Part shown: positions 26,842 through 37,431 of the stretch, in pieces | Position numbering within the stretch: the stretch's first letter is position 1 | Layout: each line of letters opens with the position of its first letter | Notes under the pieces: generated by a model | What the model was told of the DNA's origin: nothing | The model's input: the letters and a program-made list of their open reading frames with translations, nothing else | The model's database searches: none | Source: Bacilli bacterium | GTDB taxonomy: Bacteria; Bacillota_I; Bacilli_A; RFN20; CAG-631 | Direction: 5' to 3' | Length of the DNA stretch: 64,000 nt | Assembly: GCA_900754115.1 (NCBI GenBank) | Contig: CAAEBM010000057.1 | Coordinates: 76,420-140,419, forward strand | Made by a program: the position numbers and the translations under genes

Positions 26842-28965
26842 ATGGATTATCAACACAGTTTAAACGAACAACAATATCAAGCCGTCACATCACAAGATCA
26901 ATACTTGAGGATTATTGCTGGTGCTGGAAGTGGAAAGACCAGAGTAATCACTTTTCGTATTGCTTATTTAATTGAAAAACTCCATTATTTTCCAAATCAA
27001 ATTTTAGCCATTACCTTTACGAATAAAGCCGCAGAAGAAATTAAATTACGCGTTCAAAAAATGTTAAATAATGATAAGCTTAATTTACGAATAGCAACGT
27101 TCCATTCTTTTTGTGCGCGCGTTTTGCGTCAAGAAATCAAACTTTTAGATTATCCTAGCACTTTTACCATTTTAGATGAAGAAGATCAAAAAAAGATTTT
27201 AAAAAAAATATTGGATGAAATGAATTTAGATAGTAAAAATTATTCGATTCGTTCCTTAATTGATTACATTGACTTTAAAAAAAATCATTGGGAAACTCCT
27301 ACAAATTGCTTGCAATCCTTAGAAAATCCTTTAGAAGAAAATAAAGCACTCATCTATCAAAGTTATGAAAAACAACTAGAAAAAATGTATTATCTTGATT
27401 TCAATGATTTAATTTTAAAAACCATCACGATTTTTCAAACATTCCCTGATATTTTAAAAAAGTGGCAATCTTATTTTAAGCACATTTTGGTCGACGAATT
27501 TCAAGATGTGGATGACAACCAATATTTACTTTTAAAATTATTAGCAGGAAAAGAATGTGGCATTACAGTGGTTGGGGATCCTGACCAAACAATTTACACG
27601 TGGCGTGGAGCAAATATCAAAATTATTTTAGATTTTGATAAAGATTTTTTAAACGTCAAAACAATTCCATTAGAAGAAAATTATCGTTCTAGCGCTAACA
27701 TTTTAAAAGTGGCCAATCGATTAATTAAAAACAATACTAATCGTTTAGAAAAAAATTTGTTTACCTCTTCCAATGATGGTGAAGAAATTCATTTTTATCA
27801 TGCAAATAGTAGTATTGAGGAAGCGCAATATATTGCCGATAATATTTTGACTTTATATGATGGAAATCAAGTTTGTTTTAAAGATTTTGCTGTTTTATAT
27901 CGTTCTAATAGTCTAACTGCAGATTTAGAAAAAGTAATGGTAGAAAGGGGAATTCCTTACCAAATTTATGGTTCTTTACGTTTCTATCAAAGAAAAGAAA
28001 TTAAAGATTGTATTGCTTATTTAAGATTAGCGTTTAATTTTAATGATGAAACGGCTTTTGAACGTTGTATTGCTACTCCTCGTAGAGGAATTGGTGAAAA
28101 AACAATAGAACAATTAAATGCGTTAGCAAATACAGAAAATCTTTCTTCGCTTACTTGTATTCTTCATCATCCTACTGATTTATCACAATCTGCTCATTTG
28201 CCTGCAAATACCACTAAAAAGTTATATTCATTTGCCCAATCGATTGCAAAACTTCATGATGATATCTTATTAGAGCCAAAAAATGCAGACAATGTTTTTT
28301 ATGACTATTTAAAAGATAATGGATATATTGATGAATTACTTGTAACCCAGCAAGATGACCGGTTAGATAATATCAAAGTCTTTATAGAACAACTCGGGCA
28401 ATATCTGAAAAATGAAAATGTAAATATCCAAGAATTTATCCAAGAATTAGCTCTTTATTCTTCTCAAGACGATATGAAAAATGGCGAACAAAAAGATTTT
28501 GTTTCTTTAATGACCATTCACACTTCAAAAGGATTAGAGTTTGACAATGTCTTTATTTTTGGTTTAATTGATGGCATCTTTCCCTCTTCACGAGCGATTA
28601 TGGAAAAAGTTGATGGACTAGAAGAGGAACGTAGAATTTTTTATGTTGCCCTAACTCGTGCAAGAAAAAGATTGTTTTTAACAGATAGTGGTGGGTATAA
28701 TTATACAGGTGTAAAATATCCTTCTCGTTTTTTAAATGAAATTAAAGAAACAGCGAGAAAAACTAGTTTTAAAATTCAAAATGATAGTGCTACTTCCTTT
28801 TCACCAACCAAAATTCGCAATGGAAATATTATCGAACACCAAATATTTGGTGAAGGAATTGTCATTTCTGAACAAAATGGCCTCATTGATGTCGTTTTTC
28901 ATGATCCAAAAGTAGGAAGAAAAAAACTAGTAGCCAATTATCCTTTAATCACAATCAAACATTAA
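26842..28965 (+). CDS. pcrA: ATP-dependent DNA helicase PcrA/UvrD
   Basis: 707-residue superfamily 1A helicase for repair and plasmid or chromosome replication. Motifs in order: Q-motif LNEQQYQAV, Walker A GAGSGKTRVITFRI, Ia AITFTNKAAEE, motif II VDEFQDV, motif III GDPDQTIYTWRGA, motif IV ENYRSS, motif V TIHTSKGLEFDNVF, motif VI VALTRARKRLFL. The C-terminal region ends with the Tudor-like tail seen in PcrA (HQIFGEGIV). It is 15 bp ahead of ligA, the common pcrA-ligA pair. Confidence 0.97.
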   Translation: MDYQHSLNEQQYQAVTSQDQYLRIIAGAGSGKTRVITFRIAYLIEKLHYFPNQILAITFTNKAAEEIKLRVQKMLNNDKLNLRIATFHSFCARVLRQEIKLLDYPSTFTILDEEDQKKILKKILDEMNLDSKNYSIRSLIDYIDFKKNHWETPTNCLQSLENPLEENKALIYQSYEKQLEKMYYLDFNDLILKTITIFQTFPDILKKWQSYFKHILVDEFQDVDDNQYLLLKLLAGKECGITVVGDPDQTIYTWRGANIKIILDFDKDFLNVKTIPLEENYRSSANILKVANRLIKNNTNRLEKNLFTSSNDGEEIHFYHANSSIEEAQYIADNILTLYDGNQVCFKDFAVLYRSNSLTADLEKVMVERGIPYQIYGSLRFYQRKEIKDCIAYLRLAFNFNDETAFERCIATPRRGIGEKTIEQLNALANTENLSSLTCILHHPTDLSQSAHLPANTTKKLYSFAQSIAKLHDDILLEPKNADNVFYDYLKDNGYIDELLVTQQDDRLDNIKVFIEQLGQYLKNENVNIQEFIQELALYSSQDDMKNGEQKDFVSLMTIHTSKGLEFDNVFIFGLIDGIFPSSRAIMEKVDGLEEERRIFYVALTRARKRLFLTDSGGYNYTGVKYPSRFLNEIKETARKTSFKIQNDSATSFSPTKIRNGNIIEHQIFGEGIVISEQNGLIDVVFHDPKVGRKKLVANYPLITIKH

Positions 28966-28980
28966 AAGGGGAAATAAAAC

Positions 28981-31011
28981 ATGAATGAAGCAATATTAGA
29001 AAGAATCAAACAATTAAATGCTCTTTTAAAACAATATAACTATGAATACTATCAATTAAATGAATCAAGTGTTTCTGACCAAGAGTATAATCGTTTAATG
29101 GATGAATTGATTGAATTAGAAAATCAATATCCTGAATATCGCTTTGCTGATTCACCAACCCAAAAAGTTGGTGGTTCTTTTAGTAGTGAATTTAATAAAA
29201 TTCGCCATCAAACACCTATGTTATCTTTAAGCAATGTCTATGATGAAAATGAAATTCAACAATTTCATAAACGAATCCTTGATACTTTAACTACCCCTTC
29301 TTTTAGTTATGTATGTGAATGTAAAATTGATGGTTTATCTATATCTTTAATTTATAAGAATGGAAAACTTGTACAAGCTTCCACTCGTGGAGATGGTACC
29401 ATTGGTGAAGATATTACACAAAATGCCTATTACATTCAAAGCATTCCTAAAACAATTCCTTATGAAAAAGATTTAGAAGTTCGTGGTGAAGTTTATATGT
29501 CTATAAAAACCTTTCAACAATTAAATCTTTTAAGACAACAAAATCAAGAATCTACTTTTGCTAATCCCCGCAATGCGGCCAGTGGTTCTTTAAGACAATT
29601 AGATCCAAGTATTACGAAAAGTAGAAATTTAGATGTCTTTTTATACACGCTAATCGCTCCTGAAAAACATCAAATTACAACTCAATGGGATGCATTACAA
29701 TGGCTAAAAAGTTTAGGTTTTCCAATCAATGAAGAAGCAAAAATTTGTAAAAATGTAGAAGAAATTTTACAATTTATCGATAAATTGGGGCAAAAAAGAG
29801 AAATGCTTCCCTATGAAATTGATGGCGTTGTGTTAAAAGTCAATCAACTTTCTTTATACGAAACGATTGGTTATACCGCAAAAGCTCCAAAATGGGCAAC
29901 AGCCTATAAATTTCCTCCAAAGGAAATGACGACACGTCTTTTAGATATCATCTTTACAGTCGGGAGAACGGGAAGAATTACACCTAATGCTGTTTTAGAA
30001 CCTGTAAAAGTTGCTGGTTCTACCATTCGAAAAGCAACTTTACACAATGAAGACTTTATACAACAAAGAGATATCAAAATTAATGATATCGTCGTCATAC
30101 GAAAAGCAGGAGATGTCATTCCAGAAGTTGTTAAAGTTGTCAAAGAACGAAGAGATGAAAGTGCAAAAGATTTTAAAATGATTACACATTGTCCAGTTTG
30201 TCATGAACCGATTTATCGAGAAGAAGATAAAAGCGACTATGTCTGCATTAATACAAATTGTCCAGCTCGATTACAAGAAAGTATTACCCATTTTTGCAGT
30301 CGAAAAGCAATGAATATTGATGGGCTAGGAGAAGCCAATGTAAAATTATTTATTGAACAAGGCTTTATTCATTCTGTGGCTGATATTTATCAATTAAAGC
30401 AATATGATTACGAATTAAAATGTCTTCCAAAAATGGGAGAAAAATCAGTTTCAAATTTACTTCGTGCCATTGAAAATTCCAAAAATAATGCCTTAGAGAA
30501 ACTCATCTTTGGTTTAGGAATTTTAGAAGTGGGCGAAAAAACAGCTAAAATTCTCGTTCATGAATTTCATACCATGGATGCTTTAATGAATGCCACTTTA
30601 GAAGATTTTAATGCCATCTATTCTATTGGCCCCATTATGGCAGATGCAATCTATCATTACTTTCAAGAAGAAAAAAATCGACAACTCATTCAAACTTTAA
30701 AAGAGTACGGATTAAATATGGGGACTTCACAAACCCAATCTGTTGATAAGACTTCTTTCTTTTATGGCAAAACAATTGTTTTAACAGGGACCTTGTCCTT
30801 TATGGATCGGATTCAAGCAACTGAATTGTTAGAAAAAGTTGGGGCAAAAATGACCAGTTCTGTGTCAAAAAAGACATCCCTTGTCATTGTTGGTGAAAAT
30901 GCAGGTTCAAAATTAGAAAAAGCACAAACTTTACAAATTCCCATTCTTAATGAAAAGGAATTTTTAGAAAAACTGACACAAGAAAATCTTTTAAAAAACG
31001 ATGAATCATAA
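28981..31011 (+). CDS. ligA: NAD-dependent DNA ligase
   Basis: 676 residues, the replicative ligase. Domains in order: Ia (DQEYNRLMDELIELE), adenylation with the Lys nucleophile in CKIDGLSISL, OB fold, a four-Cys zinc finger (CPVCHEPIY, then CINTNCPARL), helix-hairpin-helix repeats, and a C-terminal BRCT (GKTIVLTGTLSFMDR). An AAGGGG site precedes ATG 28981. It is co-transcribed with pcrA and closed by a terminator. Confidence 0.97.
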   Translation: MNEAILERIKQLNALLKQYNYEYYQLNESSVSDQEYNRLMDELIELENQYPEYRFADSPTQKVGGSFSSEFNKIRHQTPMLSLSNVYDENEIQQFHKRILDTLTTPSFSYVCECKIDGLSISLIYKNGKLVQASTRGDGTIGEDITQNAYYIQSIPKTIPYEKDLEVRGEVYMSIKTFQQLNLLRQQNQESTFANPRNAASGSLRQLDPSITKSRNLDVFLYTLIAPEKHQITTQWDALQWLKSLGFPINEEAKICKNVEEILQFIDKLGQKREMLPYEIDGVVLKVNQLSLYETIGYTAKAPKWATAYKFPPKEMTTRLLDIIFTVGRTGRITPNAVLEPVKVAGSTIRKATLHNEDFIQQRDIKINDIVVIRKAGDVIPEVVKVVKERRDESAKDFKMITHCPVCHEPIYREEDKSDYVCINTNCPARLQESITHFCSRKAMNIDGLGEANVKLFIEQGFIHSVADIYQLKQYDYELKCLPKMGEKSVSNLLRAIENSKNNALEKLIFGLGILEVGEKTAKILVHEFHTMDALMNATLEDFNAIYSIGPIMADAIYHYFQEEKNRQLIQTLKEYGLNMGTSQTQSVDKTSFFYGKTIVLTGTLSFMDRIQATELLEKVGAKMTSSVSKKTSLVIVGENAGSKLEKAQTLQIPILNEKEFLEKLTQENLLKNDES

Positions 31012-31014
31012 TAA

Positions 31015-31046
31015 AAAAAAACTTCATTTTAAAGTGAAGTTTTTTA
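31015..31046. terminator. Bidirectional terminator between ligA and hflX
   Basis: A-run, ACTTCA/TGAAGT stem and T-run; it serves both convergent units. Confidence 0.75.
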
Positions 31047-31815
31047 ATTTTTATGGTCTAGCCAAACGTGATCTAAATATTTTTTATAATCTTTGATACT
31101 ACATTCTAGTTCAATTAAGATTCCTGTTTCTGAATATTCTTTTTTTAAAATATGAGCATGTTCATTAAGATAAGATAAAAGACTGCCCTCTTTATAAGTA
31201 AAAAACATTTTACATTTTAAATAATCTTTAAATAATTCTTTTTTCATGTGTTGGATTAAAACATTCATGTTAATGCGATTTTTAGCGGATATGAAGACAT
31301 GATTTTCTTTTGTTTCCAAGGTTTCAAACCCTAATCGTTCGGCTTTATTATAAACATAAATCATAGGAATTTTAGGATTGACACCAATATCTAATAAAGT
31401 TTGATTAGTCACCATCATTTGTCTTAAAAACATCGGATTAGAAAAATCTAATACATGCAAAATCAAATCTGCATGCAATACTTCTTCTAAAGTAGAACGA
31501 AATGCTTTTACTAATCCCACTGGAAGTTTAGAGATAAATCCTACCGTATCACATAGTAAAAATTCTTTATTATCTTCTAATTTTATGTGACGAATAGACG
31601 TATCTAAAGTAGCAAAAAGCATATCTTTTTCCATGACATATTTTTTTTCATTTTTTTGGTATCGTTCTAAAAACGCATTCATTAAAGTCGATTTCCCTGC
31701 ATTGGTATAGCCAACAATAGCAACTAAAGGAAGCGCATTTTTTTGACGATTTTGTCTTTGAGTCTGCCGATTCTTTTCTAATTCTATTAAATCTTTATTT
31801 AATTGTGCAATTTTT
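31044..31815 (-). pseudogene. hflX: GTPase HflX, C-terminal part after a frameshift
   Basis: HflX is a ribosome-associated GTPase that splits stalled ribosomes. This reading frame, open from about 31815, starts with the linker helices KIAQLNKDLIELEKNRQ, then has G1 GYTNAGKSTLMNAF, the G2 region TLDTSIRHIKL, G3 LCDTVGFISKLP and the G4-like VYNKAE, and a short C-terminal domain. It continues the N-terminal fragment in another frame: a run of five A (31811-31815) is where the frames break. An internal ATG (31682) could start translation, but only inside the P-loop. Frameshift, sequencing error or recoding are all possible. Confidence 0.85.
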
Positions 31816-32295
31816 AATGAGTCGCTTGTTTAATTCAAGTTGCTTTTCGCCACTTCCTCTCGTTTTAGCACTTCCACCTGTTTGTTGTTCATAATTGGCA
31901 TCTTGTAAAACTAATCGAGGAAGTAAATAAGAAAGGCGTGCAACTTCTACTTGTAATTTCGCTTCTTTTGTTTTTGCTCTTTTCGCAAAAATATTTAAAA
32001 TTAATTGCGTGCGATCTAAAACTGCACATTGCAATTCATCTTCTAAATTTTTTTGTTGCAAAGGGGTTAAATCATTATTGAATATAATCCCATCACTTTG
32101 ATGTTCTGCAATCATCGACTTTAAAATGGGTAATTTCCCACTTCCCATATAATATTTTTTATTAATCGATTTTAAATTTTGTGTTAAAGTTCCCACTACT
32201 TGATAATGACAAGCACTAGCTAATCCTTTCAATTCAATAAAGGATTCTTCAAAATCTTCTTCTTGAATATCAATACCCACTAAAATGACTTTCAT
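31795..32295 (-). pseudogene. hflX: GTPase HflX, N-terminal part ending at a frameshift
   Basis: 166 residues with the HflX N-terminal domain: VGTLTQNLKSINKKYYMGSG, the GKLPILK region, DRTQLILNIFAKRAKTKEAK, and the Gly-rich loop QTGGSAKTRGSGEKQLELN that ends the domain. After RLIKN the frame runs quickly into a stop, while the +1-shifted frame goes straight on with the rest of HflX. A normal HflX is about 410-430 residues; joined, the parts give about that length. The N-terminal piece lacks all GTPase motifs. Confidence 0.85.
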
Positions 32296-32382
32296 AACAT
32301 CACCTCTATTATCTTACCACAAAATGGCAATTTTGCATATCTTTCTTATTTATAAGCAAATTAAGGGTAAGGGTGAAATCAA

Positions 32383-32925
32383 ATGAAAGTAAAAAAATTT
32401 TTTATCTTAGGAATCTTTATTATTTTTGGTTTGACAACCTTAAATCATTTTTTGTTTAAATGGACCAATTATTCTCCATTTTTTGCCTTTTTAGCACCAA
32501 TCAACGAAAGTTTATTTCAACATGCAAAAATGTTTTTTTATCCCATCGTTTTATATTATTTTGGTGTTTATATTCTTTTTTCTAACAAATATCAATTGAA
32601 TTTTAAAACGTGGTTCTTTTTACCCATTCTTGTCTTTTTAGTCACCTTTGTTACCGTCTTTGGTTCTTATTATTTCTTCTTACGAGTCTTTAATATCGAA
32701 TCCATGATTGTTGACATTGCAAGTTTATTTATTGGTCTTGTTATCGGCAATTTATTATCTTTGCGATTATATCAAAAAGAGAGTGCATTTTTGCTCTCTC
32801 CTTCCGTTTGTTTTTTAACAATCTTTTGTTTATCTATCATTTTTACTTCTTGGACAACTAAACCACCAAAAGAAGAATTTTTCTACGATTTTGAACATCA
32901 AACTTATCAACGAAGTTATGATTAA
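32383..32925 (+). CDS. Membrane protein, DUF6512-like
   Basis: 180 residues with about five membrane segments (7-25, 52-68, 77-100, 107-130, 138-155). The loop after the first helix carries PINESLFQHAKMFFYP, close to the P-x-N-E-S-x-x-x-H-x-K-x-x-F-x-P motif of small Firmicute membrane proteins annotated DUF6512; the assignment is from memory. Function unknown. Its stop overlaps the convergent P-type ATPase gene by 4 bp. Confidence 0.65.
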   Translation: MKVKKFFILGIFIIFGLTTLNHFLFKWTNYSPFFAFLAPINESLFQHAKMFFYPIVLYYFGVYILFSNKYQLNFKTWFFLPILVFLVTFVTVFGSYYFFLRVFNIESMIVDIASLFIGLVIGNLLSLRLYQKESAFLLSPSVCFLTIFCLSIIFTSWTTKPPKEEFFYDFEHQTYQRSYD

Positions 32926-35576
32926 GAAAGCTTTTGCTTTCTTTTTATTTTTTTAAATAAGGCTAAAAGTTCATGAACAACAAGGGGTATCATAGAAAAG
33001 AAAGTAATGATAATCCAATCAGAAAATGCCAAATGAGTTGTTTTAAAAGCATTGTTTAAAAAGGGAATTTCCGTCACTAAAATTTGAATAAAGTAACCTA
33101 ATACAAAAGATACAATCAATAATTTATTTTGAAATAAACGATGGTCAAATGCAGAATTTTCCATGTTTTTCATGCCAATACTATGAAATAACTGACTGAG
33201 CGCTAAAGTACAAAAAGCATAAGTTTGCGCCTTTTTTAAAATCGTAGGATCTTTTAAGGTTTGTAAAATATTGAGGTAGGTGATTGGTGTATGTTGACTC
33301 AATAAATGATAAATTGGCACAATCAAGTAAGCATCTAAAGAAACAAAACCAATGACTAAACCATACAAAATAAGAATTTTCATTCCACCATGAGCAAATA
33401 AAGATTCTTTGGCATTTCTTGGTTTTTGATGCATTAATGTATTTCCATTATCATCTTGTCCTAAGGCTAAAGCTGGAAAAGAATCGGTTAATAAGTTTAC
33501 CCACAAAATATGAATAGCTAATAAAGGAATCGGTAAATTCAATAAAATTCCTAAAAACATGGTTAAGATTTCACCAATATTACTCGACAATAAAAATAGC
33601 AATGATTTTTTAATATTAGTATAAATTCCTCTTCCTTCTTGTACTGCTTTTTCTATAGAAGCAAAGTTATCATCACTAAGAACCATATCTGCTGCTTCTT
33701 TAGCGACATCTGTTCCACTAATTCCCATAGCAATTCCAATATCGGCTGCTTTTAAACTAGGAGCATCATTGACACCATCGCCAGTCATTGCCACGATATT
33801 TCCTTTTTCTTTTAAAGCTTTTACAATCTTTACTTTATGTTCTGGACTAACTCGAGAAAATACTCGGTATTGTTGGATTTGATTGGAAAGTGTTTGCTCA
33901 CTGATTTGATCTAACTCTTCACCACTGATACATTCTTTTTCATCATTGACAATATCTAGTTCTTTTGCAATGGCAAAAGCGGTATTTTTATGATCTCCAG
34001 TGATCATCATCGTTTGTATTCCTGCCTGTTTTAAGTCTTGAATTGCTTGAATCGCTTCTTTTCTTGGAGGATCAATCATTCCAACAAGACCAACAAAAAT
34101 AAGATTTTTTTCTTCAATCGTTTGCGTTGGTTTATAAGCTAAAGCTAATATTCGCATGGCTTGTTTAGCCATTTTTTCTCCTTGTAGTAACACTTCTTTT
34201 TTTTCTAATTCATTAAAGGGCAAAATGGCATCGTTAACTCTTTGATAAGAACAACAAGGTAGCAGTCGATCCAAAGCACCTTTACAAAACTGAATTTTTT
34301 GACCATTTACTTGATGCAAAGTAGACATCATTTTGCGATGACTATCAAATGGGAGTTCTTGAATTCGTGGATATTTCCTATCAATTTCTTCTTTGTTGAG
34401 ATTTAACTTTTCTGCCATTACTAATAATGCGATTTCGGTTGGGTCTCCTAAATATTGATTTTTATCAAAAAAAGCATCATTACATAATCCCATTCCTAAA
34501 GATAAAAAATATAGTTCTGGTCGATTAAAATCTTGATATTGTTGATGATTTTGATATGCTTGAACAACGGTCATTTTATTTTGTGTTAAAGTCCCTGTTT
34601 TATCTGAGCAGATAATATTGACTGCTCCTAAGGTTTCTACGCTGTGTAATTTTCGCACAATGGTGTTTACCTTTACCATTTTTTGAACGCCAATGGATAA
34701 AACAATTGTAACTACTGCTGGCAATCCTTCTGGAATTGCAGCAACTGCTAAAGAAATTGAAGTTATTAGCATTTCTATTACATTTCTTTTTTGAATCAAT
34801 GCCACGATTAATAAAAGAAAACAAATGGATATCGCAATGATTCCTAATATTTTTCCAAGTTCTCCTAATTTTTTTTGCAAAGGAGTTAAAGTTTCTTTTT
34901 CTTCACTTAACATCTTTGCAATCTTACCAATTTGGGTATTCATACCAATATGAGTAACAATTCCTTCTCCTTTTCCATAAGCGACATTTGTTGACATAAA
35001 TGCCATATTCTTTTGGTCACCAAGAGAAGTATTGGGCTTTAAAATAAGTTCAGCATTTTTTTCAACGGGTAAAGATTCTCCGGTTAATGAAGATTCATCA
35101 ATTTTTAAATTGCTGGTTTTGATTAATCGTAAATCAGCAGGAACTTGTCTTCCCGTCTCTAAAATGACAACATCTCCAACCACTAAATCTTTAGCTGGAA
35201 TTTCAACAACCGTTTGATTTCTTTTGACTAAACAATGAGGAGCAGACATCTTTTTTAATTCTTCTAGTGCTTTTTCAGCCTTGCATTCTTCAATACTTCC
35301 AATAATTGCATTTAAGATGACCACACTTAAAATAATCATCGCATCGACAATTTCTTTTAAAAAAATAGAAATGAGAAAAGCAATCCCTAAAATATAAATT
35401 AAAGGATCTGTCAGTTGAGATAAAAAAACAAAAATCCAACTTTTCCTTTTCTTTTCTTCTAATTGATTTTTGTGGGTACTACTTGTTTTTTGTAAAACTT
35501 GTTGTGTCGTTAAACCAGTTGTAAGATTTGTATTTAACTTTTTTTCCGTTTCTTTAATGGAATCTTGATAGTACAT
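32922..35576 (-). CDS. P-type cation-transporting ATPase, Ca2+ (P2A) type
   Basis: 884-residue pump with the complete P-type layout: N-terminal cation ATPase domain, actuator TGES (SSLTGESLPVEK), phosphorylated Asp in CSDKTGTLTQNKMT, nucleotide-binding KGALDRLL and the hinge MTGDGVNDAPSLKAADIG, plus ten membrane helices. The helix-4 motif VAAIPEGLPAVV and helix-6 WVNLLTDSFPALALG are those of calcium pumps of the SERCA/PMR1 group, so Ca2+ export is likely. An AGGGAGG-like site precedes ATG 35576. It stands alone, convergent with the DUF6512-like gene. Confidence 0.92.
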   Translation of the reverse strand: MYYQDSIKETEKKLNTNLTTGLTTQQVLQKTSSTHKNQLEEKKRKSWIFVFLSQLTDPLIYILGIAFLISIFLKEIVDAMIILSVVILNAIIGSIEECKAEKALEELKKMSAPHCLVKRNQTVVEIPAKDLVVGDVVILETGRQVPADLRLIKTSNLKIDESSLTGESLPVEKNAELILKPNTSLGDQKNMAFMSTNVAYGKGEGIVTHIGMNTQIGKIAKMLSEEKETLTPLQKKLGELGKILGIIAISICFLLLIVALIQKRNVIEMLITSISLAVAAIPEGLPAVVTIVLSIGVQKMVKVNTIVRKLHSVETLGAVNIICSDKTGTLTQNKMTVVQAYQNHQQYQDFNRPELYFLSLGMGLCNDAFFDKNQYLGDPTEIALLVMAEKLNLNKEEIDRKYPRIQELPFDSHRKMMSTLHQVNGQKIQFCKGALDRLLPCCSYQRVNDAILPFNELEKKEVLLQGEKMAKQAMRILALAYKPTQTIEEKNLIFVGLVGMIDPPRKEAIQAIQDLKQAGIQTMMITGDHKNTAFAIAKELDIVNDEKECISGEELDQISEQTLSNQIQQYRVFSRVSPEHKVKIVKALKEKGNIVAMTGDGVNDAPSLKAADIGIAMGISGTDVAKEAADMVLSDDNFASIEKAVQEGRGIYTNIKKSLLFLLSSNIGEILTMFLGILLNLPIPLLAIHILWVNLLTDSFPALALGQDDNGNTLMHQKPRNAKESLFAHGGMKILILYGLVIGFVSLDAYLIVPIYHLLSQHTPITYLNILQTLKDPTILKKAQTYAFCTLALSQLFHSIGMKNMENSAFDHRLFQNKLLIVSFVLGYFIQILVTEIPFLNNAFKTTHLAFSDWIIITFFSMIPLVVHELLALFKKIKRKQKLS

Positions 35577-35713
35577 TTTTATCCTCCCTTTATCCTTTAT
35601 CTAATAAAATATATGAATGATTGAAGGGCAAATACCCTTTTTTTGCATCTTTCAAACAATTCTTTATATTTTTTTAAAAAATTGATAAAATAGTAAATAG
35701 AGAGGTGAAAAGA

Positions 35714-37411
35714 ATGTTAAAATTTAGTGAATACGAGTATCACCCATTAGATATTCAAAAAATTACAAATGATTTAACGCAACTAATTGAAAAATTTAAA
35801 AATGCCAAAAGTGCACAACAACAATACGCACTTTTAAAAGAAATTAATCATTACCGAAGTGAAGTCGAAACGAATATGAGTTTAGCTAATGTTCGTTTTA
35901 CCATTAATACAAAAGACTCTTACTATAAAAAGCAAAAACATCTCATTGATGAAATTGCCCCATCTTATCAAGCATTAGTCAATCAATTTTATCAAGCCTT
36001 ATTAGAAAGTACTTATCGTGCAAGTCTTGAAAGAAATGCTGGGAAACTCATTTTTAAAATGGCAGAAGTCGCTTTAAAAGCGTTTGATGAAAGCATCATT
36101 GAAGATTTAGTAAAAGAAAATAAATTAACGACTCAATATGATGCTTTAATTGCATCTGCAAGAATTCGTTTCCAAGGAAAAACTTACAATTTATCTGAAC
36201 TTTCTAAATTTATGCAATCCGATGTAAAAGCTACCCGTTCTGCTGCTTCTAAAGCACAATCAAAATGGTTTGAAAAACATTTAGCAGAATTTGATGATAT
36301 TTTCGACCAATTAGTGCATGTCCGTCACCAAATGGCAGTAAAATTAGGATATAAAAATTTCGTTCAACTCGGTTATTTACGTTTAGGACGAGTAGATTAT
36401 GATGCCAAAGACGTTGAAAATTATCGAAAACAAATTTACCGTTCTGTCGTTCCATTAAGTAAAAAATTATTTAAAAGACAAGCCAATAGATTACATTTTC
36501 GCACTATGAAATATTATGATTACAATTTACAATTTTTAAGTGGAAATGCAACTCCTCATGGTAATGCAAATGAATTGCTGCAATCTGCAAAACAAATGTA
36601 TCGCGAAATGTCTAAAGAAACCGATGAATTTTTTACATTTATGTGCGATAGTGAACTTTTAGATTTACAAGCCAAAGCTAATAAAGCGGCTGGAGGATAT
36701 TGCACATCTTTCCCAACTTATCATGCTCCCTTTATTTTTGCGAATTTTAATGGTACTAGTGGAGATGTCGATGTCTTGACTCACGAAGTGGGACATGCTT
36801 TCATGAATTATTGTTGTAAAGATGTCTCTTTGTTAGAGTATATGTGGCCAACTTATGAAGCTTGTGAAATTCATTCTATGAGCATGGAATTTTTTGCTTA
36901 TCCTTGGATGGAATTGTTTTTTAAAAAAGATACAGAAAAATATAAATTTAGCCATTTAAGTAGTGCTGTCACCTTTTTACCCTATGGTGCAGCGGTCGAT
37001 GAATTTCAACATTACGTTTATGAAAATGTCGATATTACTCCTGCCCAAAGAAGAGCCAAATGGCGTGAAATTGAAAAAAAATATTTACCTCACTTAAAGT
37101 ATGGTAAAAACAAATTTTTAGAAGAAGGCGGAAAATGGATTCGTCAATCTCATATTTTTGATTCTCCATTCTATTATATTGACTATACTTTAGCACAAGT
37201 TTGTGCATTTCAGTTCTTTAATTTAATGAATCAAGATTATCAAAAAGCGTGGGACACTTATGTCAATCTATGTAAATTAGGGGGTAGTCAATCCTTCTTA
37301 AAACTGCTTAAAACCGTTCAATTACAAAATCCATTCAAATCTGGCTGTATTCGTAAAACTATCAAACCAATTGCTGAATACTTAAACACTTTTGATGACT
37401 TTAATATGTAA
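35714..37411 (+). CDS. M3-family oligoendopeptidase (PepF-like)
   Basis: 565-residue cytoplasmic zinc metallopeptidase that trims oligopeptides. The zinc motif HEVGH is in LTHEVGHAFMNY, with the third ligand Glu in the downstream YEACEIHSMSMEFF. A helical N-terminal half precedes it, as in oligoendopeptidase F. ATG 35714 is preferred to GTG 35705 since GAGGTG lies just before it. No neighbour explains its use; the next gene follows at 20 bp and may be co-transcribed. Confidence 0.93.
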   Translation: MLKFSEYEYHPLDIQKITNDLTQLIEKFKNAKSAQQQYALLKEINHYRSEVETNMSLANVRFTINTKDSYYKKQKHLIDEIAPSYQALVNQFYQALLESTYRASLERNAGKLIFKMAEVALKAFDESIIEDLVKENKLTTQYDALIASARIRFQGKTYNLSELSKFMQSDVKATRSAASKAQSKWFEKHLAEFDDIFDQLVHVRHQMAVKLGYKNFVQLGYLRLGRVDYDAKDVENYRKQIYRSVVPLSKKLFKRQANRLHFRTMKYYDYNLQFLSGNATPHGNANELLQSAKQMYREMSKETDEFFTFMCDSELLDLQAKANKAAGGYCTSFPTYHAPFIFANFNGTSGDVDVLTHEVGHAFMNYCCKDVSLLEYMWPTYEACEIHSMSMEFFAYPWMELFFKKDTEKYKFSHLSSAVTFLPYGAAVDEFQHYVYENVDITPAQRRAKWREIEKKYLPHLKYGKNKFLEEGGKWIRQSHIFDSPFYYIDYTLAQVCAFQFFNLMNQDYQKAWDTYVNLCKLGGSQSFLKLLKTVQLQNPFKSGCIRKTIKPIAEYLNTFDDFNM

Positions 37412-37431
37412 TTTTTAGGGAGGAAACAACC

